A DNA stretch of 64,000 bases from Phoenix dactylifera (taxonomy: Eukaryota; Streptophyta; Magnoliopsida; Arecales; Arecaceae), in assembly GCF_009389715.1 (NCBI RefSeq), contig NC_052404.1:10920480-10984479 (forward strand), written 5' to 3'. This document shows, in pieces, positions 13,158-26,100 of the stretch. The translations under genes and the position numbers were made by a program. Position 1 is the stretch's first letter. Each line of letters opens with the position of its first letter. The notes under the pieces are model-generated. The model ran no database searches, was not told the DNA's origin, and saw only the letters and a program-made list of their open reading frames with translations.

Positions 13158-13528
13158 CTAAGGGTTGCAAATGGGTCGGGTCACGACCCGACCCTGACCC
13201 ACGTAAGACCCGACCCGACCTAAATTTTAGGACCCGTAGAGCCGGGTCCACTCAATCTCGACCCAGACCCAAACCCGATCCAGCTCATTTTTTTTGGGTT
13301 AACCTAGTTTGCACATTTTTCTTTAGATCTAATCATAGTCAAAATTTGTAAGCATGGACCCAATCTGATCCGATCTGAATAACCCGTTGGGTCAAAATTT
13401 ATAGGCATGGACCCGATCTGATCCGATTTTCAACCGGATCGGATCTTGGTCCAAAATTAGGATCCAAACAAAAAATCAGGTCGGATCGGAGTCACTCAAG
13501 ATCCGACCCGACCCATTTGCAGCCCTAG
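13158..13528. mobile_element. hAT-type MITE-like element with GGGTCGGGT-rich ends
   Basis: Left end CTAAGGGTTGCAAATGGGTC matches the reverse complement of the right end (CTAGGGCTGCAAATGGGTC), giving inverted repeats of about 25 bp. The interior is built from GACCCGACCC and GATCCGATC variants. The flanks share GATGCT (before the left end, and just after the right end), possibly a decayed 8-bp target duplication. Frames open across it only because the repeat lacks stops. No transposase is encoded, so it would be non-autonomous. Confidence 0.65.
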
Positions 13529-14557
13529 TCGATGCTCTAATTCAATAATTTAAATATCGGATCAGATCGGTCGGTTGAACTAGTTAAAGCATTAGCAAGT
13601 ACTGACTCAAAAACTAGCCATTTTTTTTGCAGAAACATCTAATATGGTGCCCTAATTCGGCATCAATCATGGACTCATATGTCAAATAATAAAATATATA
13701 GTTATCGGCAAATGAATTCCAATGCAAACTGAACCTAACTTTGTAGTTCCAAGAAAATGACTGGAAGAAAGAAAAAAAAAATCCACCTTAATCATAACTT
13801 AAATATTCAAAGCAAGAAGAAGCACGAATCATGTACTATATTCAACAAGTCCGGCACTTTGATTTGGAGTCCCAGCTACGCCAGGTAAAGTTAATCTCTG
13901 TTAGGCGGAGCTCGATTAGGTCGGCCAAACTTACGACGGTCTATATGGAAATGGAATCAAGTCCACCAAAATTTATTACAGAAAAGGATGGCAACTGGCT
14001 GTCTTAATGGCCTTATCATCTTTCTCTTTTCATCCTCGCTGCATCTCTATTTAGCTTAAGCAGACCCGAACCGGACCTCCCTGTTTGGCCTAAGCTCCAA
14101 TCTCTAGATTACAAAAATTCTAGGAAAACTAAGACATAATCCAACCAAAGATTGCAGTAAATCTCGAAGTGGCCTAATTAATGTTTGAAGTTCTGGCCTA
14201 AAATCTTTTCGAATTATGTCTGTCCATGCCACTGTTCGGATTTCACCCAACGACTTTGACTTTCTTAATCGAATCTTTGGGACCGACCGTAAGTTGAGGC
14301 AAGATGACAATTAACGGTGTTTTCTTAAAAGTAGGCAGATTCGTTAGGCAGGATTAGGTGTCATCATATCTAATTGACCTCGAAGGCTTTCATTAGCGCC
14401 TGATGTGTTGCATATGTAGACAAATGTATCGTTGTGATGAAGGTCACATGAAAATAAATCATTGAGCATCATTTGGGGCAACATTATAGGACCAACCCAG
14501 CAAACCATGTGTTAAGACTAGGATAAATTTGTTTGATGGACTCGGATAACATCTTTT

Positions 14558-15001
14558 GTAACAATTCAGGAACTCATCAAAATAGGCAAGACGGAAGACG
14601 TTATTTGAATTTCTTGGTCCTGTATAATTGCATAAGATTTATCCGGTGTATAGCTGATGTAAGATTGAACACGCGCTCGTATAGATCCTCACATGCACTC
14701 TTTGTTTATCTAGACTAAGAGTTCACATTTATTTACAAGTACCACAAATTCAAACGATAAGCTTGTGATAAACTGAAATGGATCCATGTTATAGTATTCC
14801 TTAATTCATTTAGGTTATGAGTCAAATTAATTTTGATACTATTGTAACAATTCAGAATCTTATCTAAAAAAATAGCTAAATATATATTATTTGGGTTCTT
14901 TTGCCATGTATAAGTACCTAAGATTTATTCAGTATACAGCCGATGTGAAATTAAATATACGTCTGCATGAGTCATTATACCTCTAGATCAGTATGCACGC
15001 A
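14558..15001. repeat. Diverged tandem duplication, about 285-bp spacing
   Basis: A block beginning TGTAACAATTCAG at 14558 recurs at 14843. Both copies continue with an AAAATAGGC or AAAATAGCT motif, a TTATTTG string, then TAAGATTTATYCRGTRTA and CCGATGT or CTGATGT in the same order. They have diverged strongly. A third relative (AGAATCTTATCCAAAAAAAC, then TATTATTTG) occurs near 29710, so this is probably a dispersed repeat family. Confidence 0.55.
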
Positions 15002-15844
15002 TCAAAAAGAAAATTATCTAGCCATAAAAATGAAATTCATGTGGCAAGTTTAATATGAACTGGTCGTATTGTCATTGGGGATTTGTCTTGAAAATAAAAT
15101 TGTTATCGTGGGCGAGTGCAATCCCAACAAGTAAATCGAACTCATTGGGTACTCTTGACAGTGATTCTAAAAATAAAAAGATTGTTAAAGAAATTAGTTT
15201 GATAAAATTGATAATCATGGCATCATTTCTTTCTAAGAGTTTAAGGTCCCCCGCGCAAAACATTTCCCACTTCATTCAGCACCGGCATTTTCAGTCCAAA
15301 GGAATCGCATGAGCCACAAGGATAAAGATCCAGATGCTTATTACAATATATATATATATATGCATTCCATTGAAGGCAAGTCTTGGTGCAGCAAGAATGC
15401 ACTATAGTGATCTGGGTGTTGAAAGAGTTCGAAATATAGAAACAATCTCTATTTATACAAGGAGAAAACTGTGTACATCTGATCTTTCCTAAATTCTGTA
15501 ATTGTGGGAGCGCCTCGTGTGCTTGGATGTTCTTTTTCGATGTTACACCTGCTATCATTATAAACCCTAAAATAATCGTAGATACTGCGACGTTATACAA
15601 ATTGGTGCGTGTATGAGCGTGTAAACCACTGTCCATTTTTTGCAGGAATGATGCGCGTAGATAGCGAAAATATAGATGAAGCCTGCCTGCTTGTGCTTCA
15701 TACCAAATCCCCTTCTATGGTCCCACCCCAAATCAAACAATCATGGCGAGGAAAGAGATGAGACAGCCCTTTGAGACGAGCCTTACAAGAGTAGGTAACT
15801 CTTTGACCACCATGAGCATCTTTTTACAGCATCGTAGCAATTAT

Positions 15845-18800
15845 TCATGACCTTAACATAGGAGGAGGAACGCGTGGCCCTGCAAACCATGCTTTTCCAT
15901 TCATCTCCGACGCCAGGATGCTTGCAAATTTTGTCATGATCTCTTCAAACCTCCAATACATAAATTCAGGCAGCTATAAAGCTGGCCAGATTATATTTAC
16001 ACTGATTTCTGGGTTCTTTTGGGCATCGGTGAATGTTGTCGATGCTTAGTATCATAGAGGAGTTAGCTTGCATCTCATTGCAATGTCATATACGGTGTAT
16101 TCGTATAGATTATCAAAACATACATAGAACAGTCCCATGAGACAAGTAGTGCTGCAGTTTCTGCAACCACTGAATTGTTGCTTAGAGAACTGACATCAAA
16201 TTTCAAGCAGTGGGCACAGCAATGAGAAATTTTTGGTAAAGCAAAAACAGAAACAAAAGAGCAAACATGGGAGGATCCCTTGGCCGGATATAGCGCATGG
16301 ATGGCAGATGCTAACAGTAGAAAGGATGTAATTATTGGTGTTACTGAGATGAGGGGATATGAGCTGCTCACTGCTCAGTGCAAATGCTCCAAGCCACAAT
16401 CAAGATGGCAAGATTTGAAACTTCAACCATTACTAATAGTACAATCCCTAGACTTCTTTTTGTCAAATGAAGTAGATTCCGCTACAAAAAATGCTCCGAA
16501 AGAGAGATAAAAGACAATTTTCCATTGCAGGCATTATCATATGCGTACTATTGGTATCCACAGTGATGGTGCAACCTGATTTGATAAAAAATAAGTGATT
16601 GTAGTAACACTTAATTAGAAACCTTTAATAATAAATCAGAAGTACAAAATTTCTGAGTAGCAAAGAATGGTCAGCTATGTATTGAGACTATGGAGGTTGT
16701 AAGGTGAGACAAGTCAAAAGTGTCACAAAAAGAATAATGAACACAAGCATGTATCAGCAAATGGCCATTTATTGCTCCATAATTCATCCAGGAGCAAAAA
16801 TTGCAAGCCTGGTCCAATCTGAATATCTGAGCAATGGAAACCTCTTAAAACATTGTGTTACTCCAGACTATATCGAGAGACGACAATCCCTGCGAAACTG
16901 GGACCCTGAGAACAAGTCAGACAAAAGGATCAGCATCCAAAGCTCACTTTATTGATTAATTATATAATCATATATCAGTTTAACAGATTTTACAGGGAAA
17001 AAGCAGATGCCATCAGTATAGATCGTTCACGTCTTCAATCTTGTGCTATAGAATGATTTAGCACACTGAAGGGTATGGAAAGAATATTATTATACTGCAT
17101 TAATTTTGCAGTGAATTACTAGGGCATGTCACAAAGAAAGAAGCATGATGACTGATTTAGAGTAGCAGATATCAGCAATCTACCAGTTGACCGAAGCATG
17201 ATGATATTGCTGTGGATTTCATCATGTACGTAGTTGTAATCCATACACACAAAAAAAAAAAAAAAACTTACGGGTTGTCATAAAACTTAAAAAAGTGATC
17301 CTGTAAAAAGAGCAAGCAGTTTCTTTGATGCCATGTTATGTTTAATATTGCATACAAACCAAACACAATATGTTATGTCTGACGATGCAGAGATGTCCTA
17401 CAATTTGAGATAACAAGCTGACCTCACAAGTCATGTTCCTTTAATAATGACAAATCGGCAAAACCAATTGGCCCTCTGCAACAGGCAACATCGCTATAAC
17501 AAGTCACCTTTAGGTTGCACAGATATGAAAGATGAATTTGAGGTCAGGCACTTGCGAGGTACACGCCCAACATTGAAAGGGAATGCAAAACCCACATTCA
17601 CATTCAAATCCAACGAGTGTAATATTAAACTCTAAAGCATCAACTTATAGAAGGATCTGATTCTGACTGCTAATCATTTGCTTGGAGGGACCACATACAT
17701 GGTCTTACAGCATCCTCCAGCATTTTGAGTTTCTAAGTTGATTCTCAGCCTTAAGGATTCTTAAGAGCGATGGAAATTTCAAACTCAGAATAAATATACA
17801 TTTATAAGGTTTTTATGTGCTCATATATTTATTATTACTCTCTTGCTATTAGAAAATTGATGGCCAGCTTTTTTCTGACCTTTTTTTTTAAAAAAAATGC
17901 TTGGGTTTAATAATTCAATTAATTGAGGTGTGGCAAGGAATCCAAGAGGTAAATTAGATTACAAACATAACACATACCACACCAGTAGTGATGGCATATT
18001 AGGAAAAGACTTGATGGTTATGGCTATAAAGTATACCCCCAAAAAAGTAAAATATCGTGCATGTACGGTACATAATATAACATGCAAGATACATATTCAA
18101 CGAATATGCTGGCTATCGTTTCAAAACCAATCAAACTCATGCCCGATCCAGTAGATATTAGATCCTGCATGCAGGTTTCAATCCTGACTTAATAAGCTTA
18201 TTGTCCAGCTTTAAGTTACGAACCTGATAATTAAGTTATTAGATACTGCTTACAGACTTAGAGGGCACAGAAGAGAATAACAAGGTGGCAGAGGATCAAG
18301 AAACTGAACAAGGTACCTAGAGAACCCAAAAGGCCAAAAACAAAAGCAGGGAGCATATCAAGGCCTAAGTGGATAGAAAAGGTGAAATACATAGAGTGGA
18401 TTAAACAGAAACTTTCTTTTCGGTTTCCTTAACAGTTAAAAAGAAACTTCAGTGAGCCTATGTTGTGGTGCTTGTGGGACCTGAGATGAACAAAGCAAAG
18501 AGTACGAGTAGGCCTGCAGATGATTGAGAGACATCAGAATCAAGGAAGAAAAAGGTCCAGGTGCAGATTGTGCAATTACATGGTGCGAAACTGGCATGGC
18601 TCCAAAACGAAAAAAGGTGACAGTAAGTGCCCCCATGGGCTCAAGTCTGCAATAATAACATCAGCAAAGGCCTCCAAGAGATAACAAAAGATTAAAAGGA
18701 TTAATGAGATTCTCCAAAATGAATATGTGAAGACAACATAATGAGAGGGAGATTAGGTCCAATCAAGTGGAATGTGACAATACCTGGGCTTGTCAGTAAC

Positions 18801-19140
18801 CGAGTATGGTTCTTCAAAAACACTAGATAACAAGCCATGGGAGGCTAGTACAGTAGATGTAATCCTTCCTTGAAGATCCTTGCCAAATCAAAGGTTGGAT
18901 GTGAACAGGTAACTATAAGGGCTTCCAGTTACTCCTTTCTGATTCCAGAAGCCCATTAAATCCAGTGGATAATGAACCAAGGGGATTAGAAATATGGCAA
19001 GACTGAACTCCCTCAAACAAGGAATTGAAAACCAATGAGTTTGACCAAATTGGATAATTCATACTACCAACGAGCAATATCCCGCTAGACTTTAGGACCG
19101 AGCTAAATTGGTTGGAGAGTGTAGGAACATGAAGAGGCAT
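15845..19140 (-). other. Possible unrecognised minus-strand gene (coding-like islands)
   Basis: Several short open blocks have plausible splice borders. 18878-18784 reads DLQGRITSTVLASHGLL and ends AG before GTATTG; it joins in frame to 18646 onward (after TTATTGCAG), which reads LEPMGALTVTFFRFGAMP. 17300-17272 (after TTTTTACAG, before GTAAGT) reads DHFFKFYDNP and joins in frame to 15950-15845, which reads FEEIMTKFASILASEMNG and ends in PPPMLRS and a stop. A further block, LETQNAGGCCKTMYVVPPSK, ends at 17674. ATG at 19140 could be a start. I recognise no family, could not link all the blocks into one model, and chance cannot be excluded at this length. Confidence 0.22.
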
Positions 19141-19528
19141 TGCATCAGTGACATCAAATTACAGCAATGAATAATGAATGGCTCTCTCATGCATTATAAA
19201 TTTTAAAAGTTGGTTTTAAGAGCTCAGGATTCCTTTGATATCTAATAATGTGTAATCAGGACAAGTGTTGGAAAGTTTCCAGTATACAATAATCAGCTAT
19301 AAGGGGCGAAACCCCAATAACCCTTCATATATAACATGTTATTATGATATGGGATAGTTACAAGGGATTCTGGTAAAGAACCAATCACTTAAAATACAAC
19401 AAAATATTATAGGATAATATTTTAACCTGATCCGAGTTTGGTTCTAAATACAGAACACTCCAGTCTTACAGGTCCACCAAGGAATTTATAAATTGCTATC
19501 TAAGAGATATTTGCATTAACTTTTTACT

Positions 19529-20040
19529 CCTATCTTCATGTTTAATGCTCCATAAGTGCACACACAAAATTTAGAAGAACAAGTCCAGTAAGACCATGGA
19601 CTTGACATATTTAATTTTGTTTCCTGTTAAGGTAAACATATTAATTAAGTAGGTTCTATGCATAGGCTACCATATGTGACAGCTCTGTTTTCCAACTTGG
19701 TAAGACTCTTTTCTTCCTCTTCCTTATAGCCTGTGATAGATCAACACTCATTGGTTAAATATCTAAGTCACTGCTTAGAAGATAGTCATATTGATTTTTT
19801 TACCACAATGTTCCTGTTTGATGCTCTGCCAGTGCATAATCAAAATCTAGAGCAGTACGAGAAGTCAGAGAGAACTATGGACTCAGCATATTAAATTTTG
19901 TTTCCATGACAGGAAACATATTAGTTGAGTAGGTTTTGTGCATAGTCTACCATATGCAACAAACCTGTCTTCCAACTCAAGAACATCTGATTTCATCCTT
20001 TTCTTTCTATCCTTGAATTGATTGATGCTCGTTTGTTCTT
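19529..20040. repeat. Diverged tandem duplication, about 276-bp spacing
   Basis: Unit one (about 19529-19760) and unit two (about 19801-20040) share ordered blocks: TGTTTRATGCTC, CCAGTAAGACCATGGACT versus CAGAGAGAACTATGGACT, ATTTTGTTTCC, AAACATATTARTT, AGTAGGTT, TACCATATG and a closing TTGATTGATGCTC-like string. Similarity is roughly three quarters by eye. No coding sense was seen. Confidence 0.7.
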
Positions 20041-20652
20041 TTTGTCTTCCTGGGGAGAACCAGGAACAGTAATAAGCTATAAGTCACTGGAGAAAAGGAA
20101 CCTAAGAGTATGTAATCTTTTTTCTCCATTAATCTTATTTCTGAACCAAAAAAAAAAACTGCACTCTCAAAATTATTTGAAGTTCAAGCAGAAAAAAAAG
20201 TCAGCAGTTTTCCTCAATGCTCAAGGTAGCAGATATCCCAGATGCTGTTATGGATGTCAACTAAAATTAATATGTCATTATTGTTTTCATTTTTCAGTTT
20301 GTTGTCATTCAATGTCGAAAATTCTGTTTTACTTTTAGTAGATTAGAACTATCTGCTAAAATTCAGAACACAGATTTATTCCCTTCTTTTCCTCACATGG
20401 TTCTGAAATCATATTTGCTAATGTGATTAATGAACAAAAATTAGCCAAACTTGCATCACATAAGTCATTCACCTCTCTTGCAAGTGATAAACACATATCA
20501 GGAGAACTTGATACCAAAAGCTCCTAAATCCTATTCAGGGTCTCAATATAATACCCATTCCTCCTACTGTTTTAGCTCTCCTTTGCACATGATGCAAACT
20601 GCTAAAGCTGAGATCTTACTGAAAACAATAAAAATAGAAAGCAACTAATACC

Positions 20653-23196
20653 TCATGATAAAATAACAAGACCAAGGTAAATGGATCCGCAAAGAAACAC
20701 GAATGATATCAGACCCCTGCAAGCAGAATCAACAACAAATATTTAGTAGATCTAAAGATATCGTACATGATATATTGAAAGCTTCCTTCATGTATGTAAC
20801 CACAGAAGTCATTCATAAGCAATTTGTATTCAGAAACAGAATCTCACCAAATAACCCCCCATGCAACACCACTACAAGGGCAAGGGAAAATCTCAGCAAA
20901 TTTCTCAGCATCACTTGAGTGGACTCTTCGGGATATTAAATCATCATATATATCTGCAACATGAAATAATTCTTATGGGAATAATTTTGGTGATCTCTAG
21001 ATATCATATCCAACTTATCGATGCTGATCAGTTGGTTTTTCTATAACAATTTAATTAAATAAAATCTGTATTACAATCATGCTTACCATAAACTGAAAAT
21101 AAGCTGTTCATTACACCTGCAGTTTGCAAAGAAGCACAGGTAATTTTCTCCCAGCTAGGTTACAAGTCTTGTATAATGAACGGTCACACACACAAAAAAA
21201 AAAAAGAGAAAAAACTATGCAGGTAGATTTGTTCGCACCTATGAACAAAACGACATAGCGAAGAATGCGGACCTTCGTAGTTTCTTGCAAAACCCAAATG
21301 ATCGCAAGAAATATGATGAAGCCTAGACAGTTAAATGCTTATATGTCAATTTTGTGCAGATCCTGAATGTCAGATGATGAATTTTGAGGAAAGTATAAAG
21401 ATCATTTATACACACCTATGCACAGTCCTCGAAGTGTCCACTGCATGATCCACAAGTGTATTATCAGAGATACCGACAAAAGATGAATGTTGAGGGGGAA
21501 AAGAAACTAACAAAATAACTTTCAATCAAAGACTAATAAGAAGTATCAACTACTTACATTCTTAGCGACAAAGAGGACAATGAGCAGTGCAACTATAAAG
21601 CAACCAGCTGCAATTCTTGTAGCAATAAGGTTCGTAGATGCAAGTACGAAAACCATTCCCCAAAACGATGATCCTAGATCTGGATGGTAAAGGAGCAGAA
21701 TATTTTATTACAAAAGGGCCATTGTAAACTGGTAATGATATTGTAAAGTATGTCGCGTTAAACAAGATTATACTAGAGTTCTGACAACTGGAATTTCCAC
21801 AGGTTCTTATCATGGAGTATTGCAATTGAAACCAGAAACAGAATACTATTGCTAACAATTTAAGAAGGAAAACGCATTACACCCAGCAGGCAAAATTAGC
21901 CAGTAGATGCCACCACGGGTTCGCGTGACCCCGCCCTCATCGGCATGAACCTCCATGCCTTCCACCTGCATCAAACATAAAAGCTATAAGTACACTCTTG
22001 GGATGCCACCAAAGGCATCCTATATGCAAAATGATCAGTAGGGCACGGGTTAGCATCTACCAAAATAGGATATATCGATACTAGAATACTTAAATGCATG
22101 TGCATTAGCAGCTCCATGAATAAGATGAAAACACTCCAGATTTACTTTGCTGGGGAAGAGCATAAATTTGAAGAAAATTTACCACACGGCAATCATTACA
22201 TCCAGAAATTTGAGTGTTTCTTGAAACCAACAAGCATTATGAATTTCTAGAGAATCTTTCATGACAATAATCAAGAAGAATACTACAATATCCATTCAGT
22301 CAAAATGCTCATCAAAAAAAAAAAAAAACACTTTTGCACTTAAGGCTGCTGTTAGATATTCAGATTCACGATTACTTTGTTTAGGCAAACTGTTTTTATG
22401 CGACCATTAGCGTTAGTTCAACGACACTCAATAGGCTTCTAAAGAGAGAATTGCTCGAATTAAGCGAAGCATGATACCATGTGTTCGAGATTGCACCAAC
22501 ATAGCAAGATACAAAGCATGGTTAAGATAGAAATACTTGAGAGCAACTACATCTCACATAAATTCACAAAAAAAGAATTCCAAAGCAAAACAATCACATT
22601 ACCCATTATATAGATCCCATACAAATCGATACAAACTAAGGGATCAAATTAGCCATGACCGAGTACTTCAAATTCTTACCTGCCCACATGTTAGTTTGCA
22701 CGCAAGAGCATGGCTGGTCTCGTGGAGAAACACTGTGACGAGCTTGAAGGGGGTCAGCAATACCGTCCTCCACAACTACAAATATTTCAAAAACAGATGA
22801 CATACATGCAGCATGCGCAACACTGCAATATTAGGTATCGCTTAAAACAGGCCAACATGCAAACAGAAGTTGCCAAGCCAACACTAGATCCCAATCAGAA
22901 GGGTTTGGACGTTATGACTGAAAATTTACAAAACTTTATGGGTTTGGAATGTAGAAAAATGGACAAACTAATTCAGTAGACTTCACAAAGTGCCCTTGAG
23001 GATTTAGTAAGGAAAAAGTGGGGGTTTTAAAAGGAGTCTCGGAGCCTGGCCAAAACGGGGGAAGCAGAACCGATAGATTGAGATGCGAGGTCGAAGGGAA
23101 ACGTACGGCGAGGATGACGACGGTGAAGACGCCGATGGTCACGACGAAAGCGACCTGATCGTGATCGCAGCAGTGCTTAAGCTCCCAATTCACCAT
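20653..23196 (-). CDS. M50B-like zinc metallopeptidase, membrane protein, 233 aa, nine exons
   Basis: Exons: 23196-23107, 22775-22680, 21965-21881, 21679-21558, 21440-21416, 21322-21239, 21116-21087, 20953-20848, 20716-20653 (702 nt, all joins in frame). The protein starts MVNWELKHCCDHDQ and has a first membrane span at about 15-30. HETSH at residues 48-52 fits the HExxH zinc-binding motif, in the context TVFLHETSHALACKLTCGQ. The stretch VHADEGGVTRTRGG then leads to LPAGYLGSSFWG and four further hydrophobic segments, ending YLGLVILS. This order is that of the peptidase M50B-like family (PF13398), small multi-span proteins of plants and fungi related to site-2 proteases. Substrate and membrane are unknown. 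Exons 5 and 7 are only 25 and 30 nt long. The start is the first ATG and gives the usual family N-terminus. Confidence 0.9.
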
Positions 23197-23199
23197 CTC

Positions 23200-26100
23200 T
23201 CTCTTTGTCCAAAAAAGTTAAGCCAGAAGATTTGAGGAAATGAGAGTTAAAATTTGGCCTTTAAAAGAGGGAGAGCCTCGCTGCCTTCCAGCTAGTTGGT
23301 GAGCTCGGGGGGTTTGGTTGGGTAAAAGCCTAAAAGGAAGGAAGGGGATTGGGAAATCCGTGTTGAAAACTTCAGATTTCCAAGTGCAATACTTGCACGG
23401 AAGAGAGAAACAGCAAGAGAACTAAAATATAAGATAATGTCTTATTGACAAGATGAAAGGTCAAAAAAAAAAAAAAACTAGAAATATATTCGCCAAGGAA
23501 AGTTCGAGGCAATCAATGGAGGTCTTGGTATTTGCTGCCGCTGCTTTTTGGTTGGATTTGCTCTCGGATGCGGTCAAAGCCAAGCCAGGGACTTCGTCAG
23601 ACCGACTCCGAGGAACGAACGTAGACCCAAGTGTGCACGCGTCCATCGGTTATCCATAAAAGGTGTCTAAAAACGCTCAAGCCGTCAACCAGTTTAGTCC
23701 AGGCCCTTTGCAAAGGATAAATTACTTTGAAACTTGAATCCGAAGGTCACAGGTATAGGAGGGTTTATTATTTACGTACGCTTGTCTTCAATTCGAAGCA
23801 TCTGTTCCAAAGTGTGATGTTTTACGTGTGGATTAGATGGCAGTTGACCCAGCACAGATTTCTCCTTCATTTGAGAGCATTCATTTGTCAAGAAGTTTAA
23901 GCAATTGACCTGATCAAGACTTGCCTACATTATGACCATCAACTCTAAGCTAGGTCACGGCCATTGCTTCTCCATTTGGTTTATTGTTAATCTGTTTGAA
24001 TGACTAGCTAGGTGTCGTGCTGGAACATTTCTCTGATGATAGACACCTAATACATCAGAATTTGGAATTACATTCTCCAAAACCCAGTGTTTCCCCTGTT
24101 TTTGGAGCTTGATTAGCTCTACAGTGTCCAATGAACATATTATTGTAACCCCATCAACAGAATTCAAATTCATCCACAAACCTCGCCCACAATAAGAGGT
24201 TGATGGCCAGTCACCAAATTCAATGCTTCTTCAGAGCTGTCGAAGAAAGAACTGTAACAGATGAGTCTCTAATTGATTGGCAAACGAAGTTACAGCAGTC
24301 TACTCCACTGCCTTGGCATAAACAGCACCATATTGGCAAACGCCAAGCAATTCATTCATGCAAGCATATGCATCACGAGAAAATTCCACTTAGTTTGATT
24401 AGTTCCAAAATCCAACTGGAAAACCTTTCTGCTAGCATTGCCACCTAGCTTGAAAGAAATAAAATGACTTTAAAAGCTCTGTAAAAACATACTGCCATGC
24501 AGTCCCAATAGTACTAATGGTCATATAAAGTGTGGTGGTTGATCAAGATGGGATCTTATATATGGCCAGCCCCAACCAGATGACATAAGTTTTATTGCTC
24601 GCCCAACAACAATGCGGAGCTTCCTGTGCTACCTGTAGGATAACACTAAGCAAGAACTAGAAAGAACTAATAAGCTAAACCTTGTATATCACAAAGCTTT
24701 TAGATTGGAAACTGGAGTTTCTAGTAACTAAATGAGCAATACATATTTCCACCACATGACATGAACTAACAACCCAGTAAACCAATACAGAATAGTTGGT
24801 GCTCATCATTCCAGTTTCAAACATACCATTCATAATCTGCAGCTTTGGGCTAGTATCTGATTAAAAGGGATGGGATATGGGCATCGTACTTTGTCAACAA
24901 ATATTATCATGTCAACAATATGACCTCCAAGCTTCCTGCACAGTATAATAAACTCCAGCATTCATATGCTGTTTCATCGGAATCCCAGAAGGTTGGTTAG
25001 TAATATATAGTACAGCGACCATGGAAGAAGAATTTTACCAGTTTCTGCAGCACTGCCTCCCAAACAAGGTAAGGTGCTTTTTGTATTTCCTTTTTTTGTG
25101 CGTATGCACGAGTATGCATGCGTATGTCTGGACCTATCAAACCCTTTCAATGACAGTATCCAACATCACTAGAAGTAATGTCATTTTAAAATTACCACCA
25201 ATGTTAGAACTTGTCCAACTACTAAGCTATCCTTAACGTAACTGACGAACCTTCTCCATTGCCCGAGAAACATACCCTCATAGAAAAAATGCTTCTATTA
25301 CAAGAGAAAACTTATAAAAAGTTACAAATCTAGCAGCCCACCACATAGTAGCAGTATGCAATGGTTGCTTATCCCACATTTGAAACCTCTTATTTTATTG
25401 GTACATAGGAATGAAAGGGAATTAATTTGACAATCATAATTTTCCAATCAACATTTTTTCTGAATCTATACTTAAATATAAGAAATCAATAAAATTATAG
25501 AGAATACCAACATTCTTCATCCAATTTTTGCCGGTTCCAAGATGATTATACAGCTAAAGGAATAATCCAATAATTCTGACAAATTAATATTATGATCAAG
25601 GCAGTGTTAAGAGCCATTAAAGCATACATATATGACATTGCGCAAAAGCAATGATGGTGAACAGATAGTTAGAATTTTAGGATCACTTGGTTTAGATAAG
25701 AAGAGCTCCAAATTACTAGTTGACAAACAGCATATATCGAACAAATATGCTAGGTCCTCAATCTTTAATGAATTGATAGTGCAGTGAATAGGTATCTGTG
25801 ACAGTTGCTGTTTGACCATGAAAGTGCATCTTACTTAAAAACCAGCTTCAACATAAACAGAGGGAATAAAAGAATGCAAGGCAGAATTAAGTTGTTGGAT
25901 TTTTCGAACATATATGCTGAACTGAAATTATGACAAGCCATTAGAGGTAACTGAAGTAGAAATACTATTAGATTCAAACAAGTAGCAACTCTATTGGCTG
26001 ACAAGTGTAGGTATTTTAACAAACCACTGAATTTGATTAATAGTCCTTGCCAACTCACCTAGTGGGCCACTGGCCACCCACCCACCCTATTGATCTCCTT

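Noticed and set aside
13142-13351. Open frame rich in Arg, Pro and Asp
   Set aside because: Lies in the GACCCGACCC repeats of a MITE.
25021-25068. ATG with good context and a GTAAGG donor-like site, reading MEEEFYQFLQHCLPNK
   Set aside because: No second exon or family match was found; a chance start plus donor is likely at this length.
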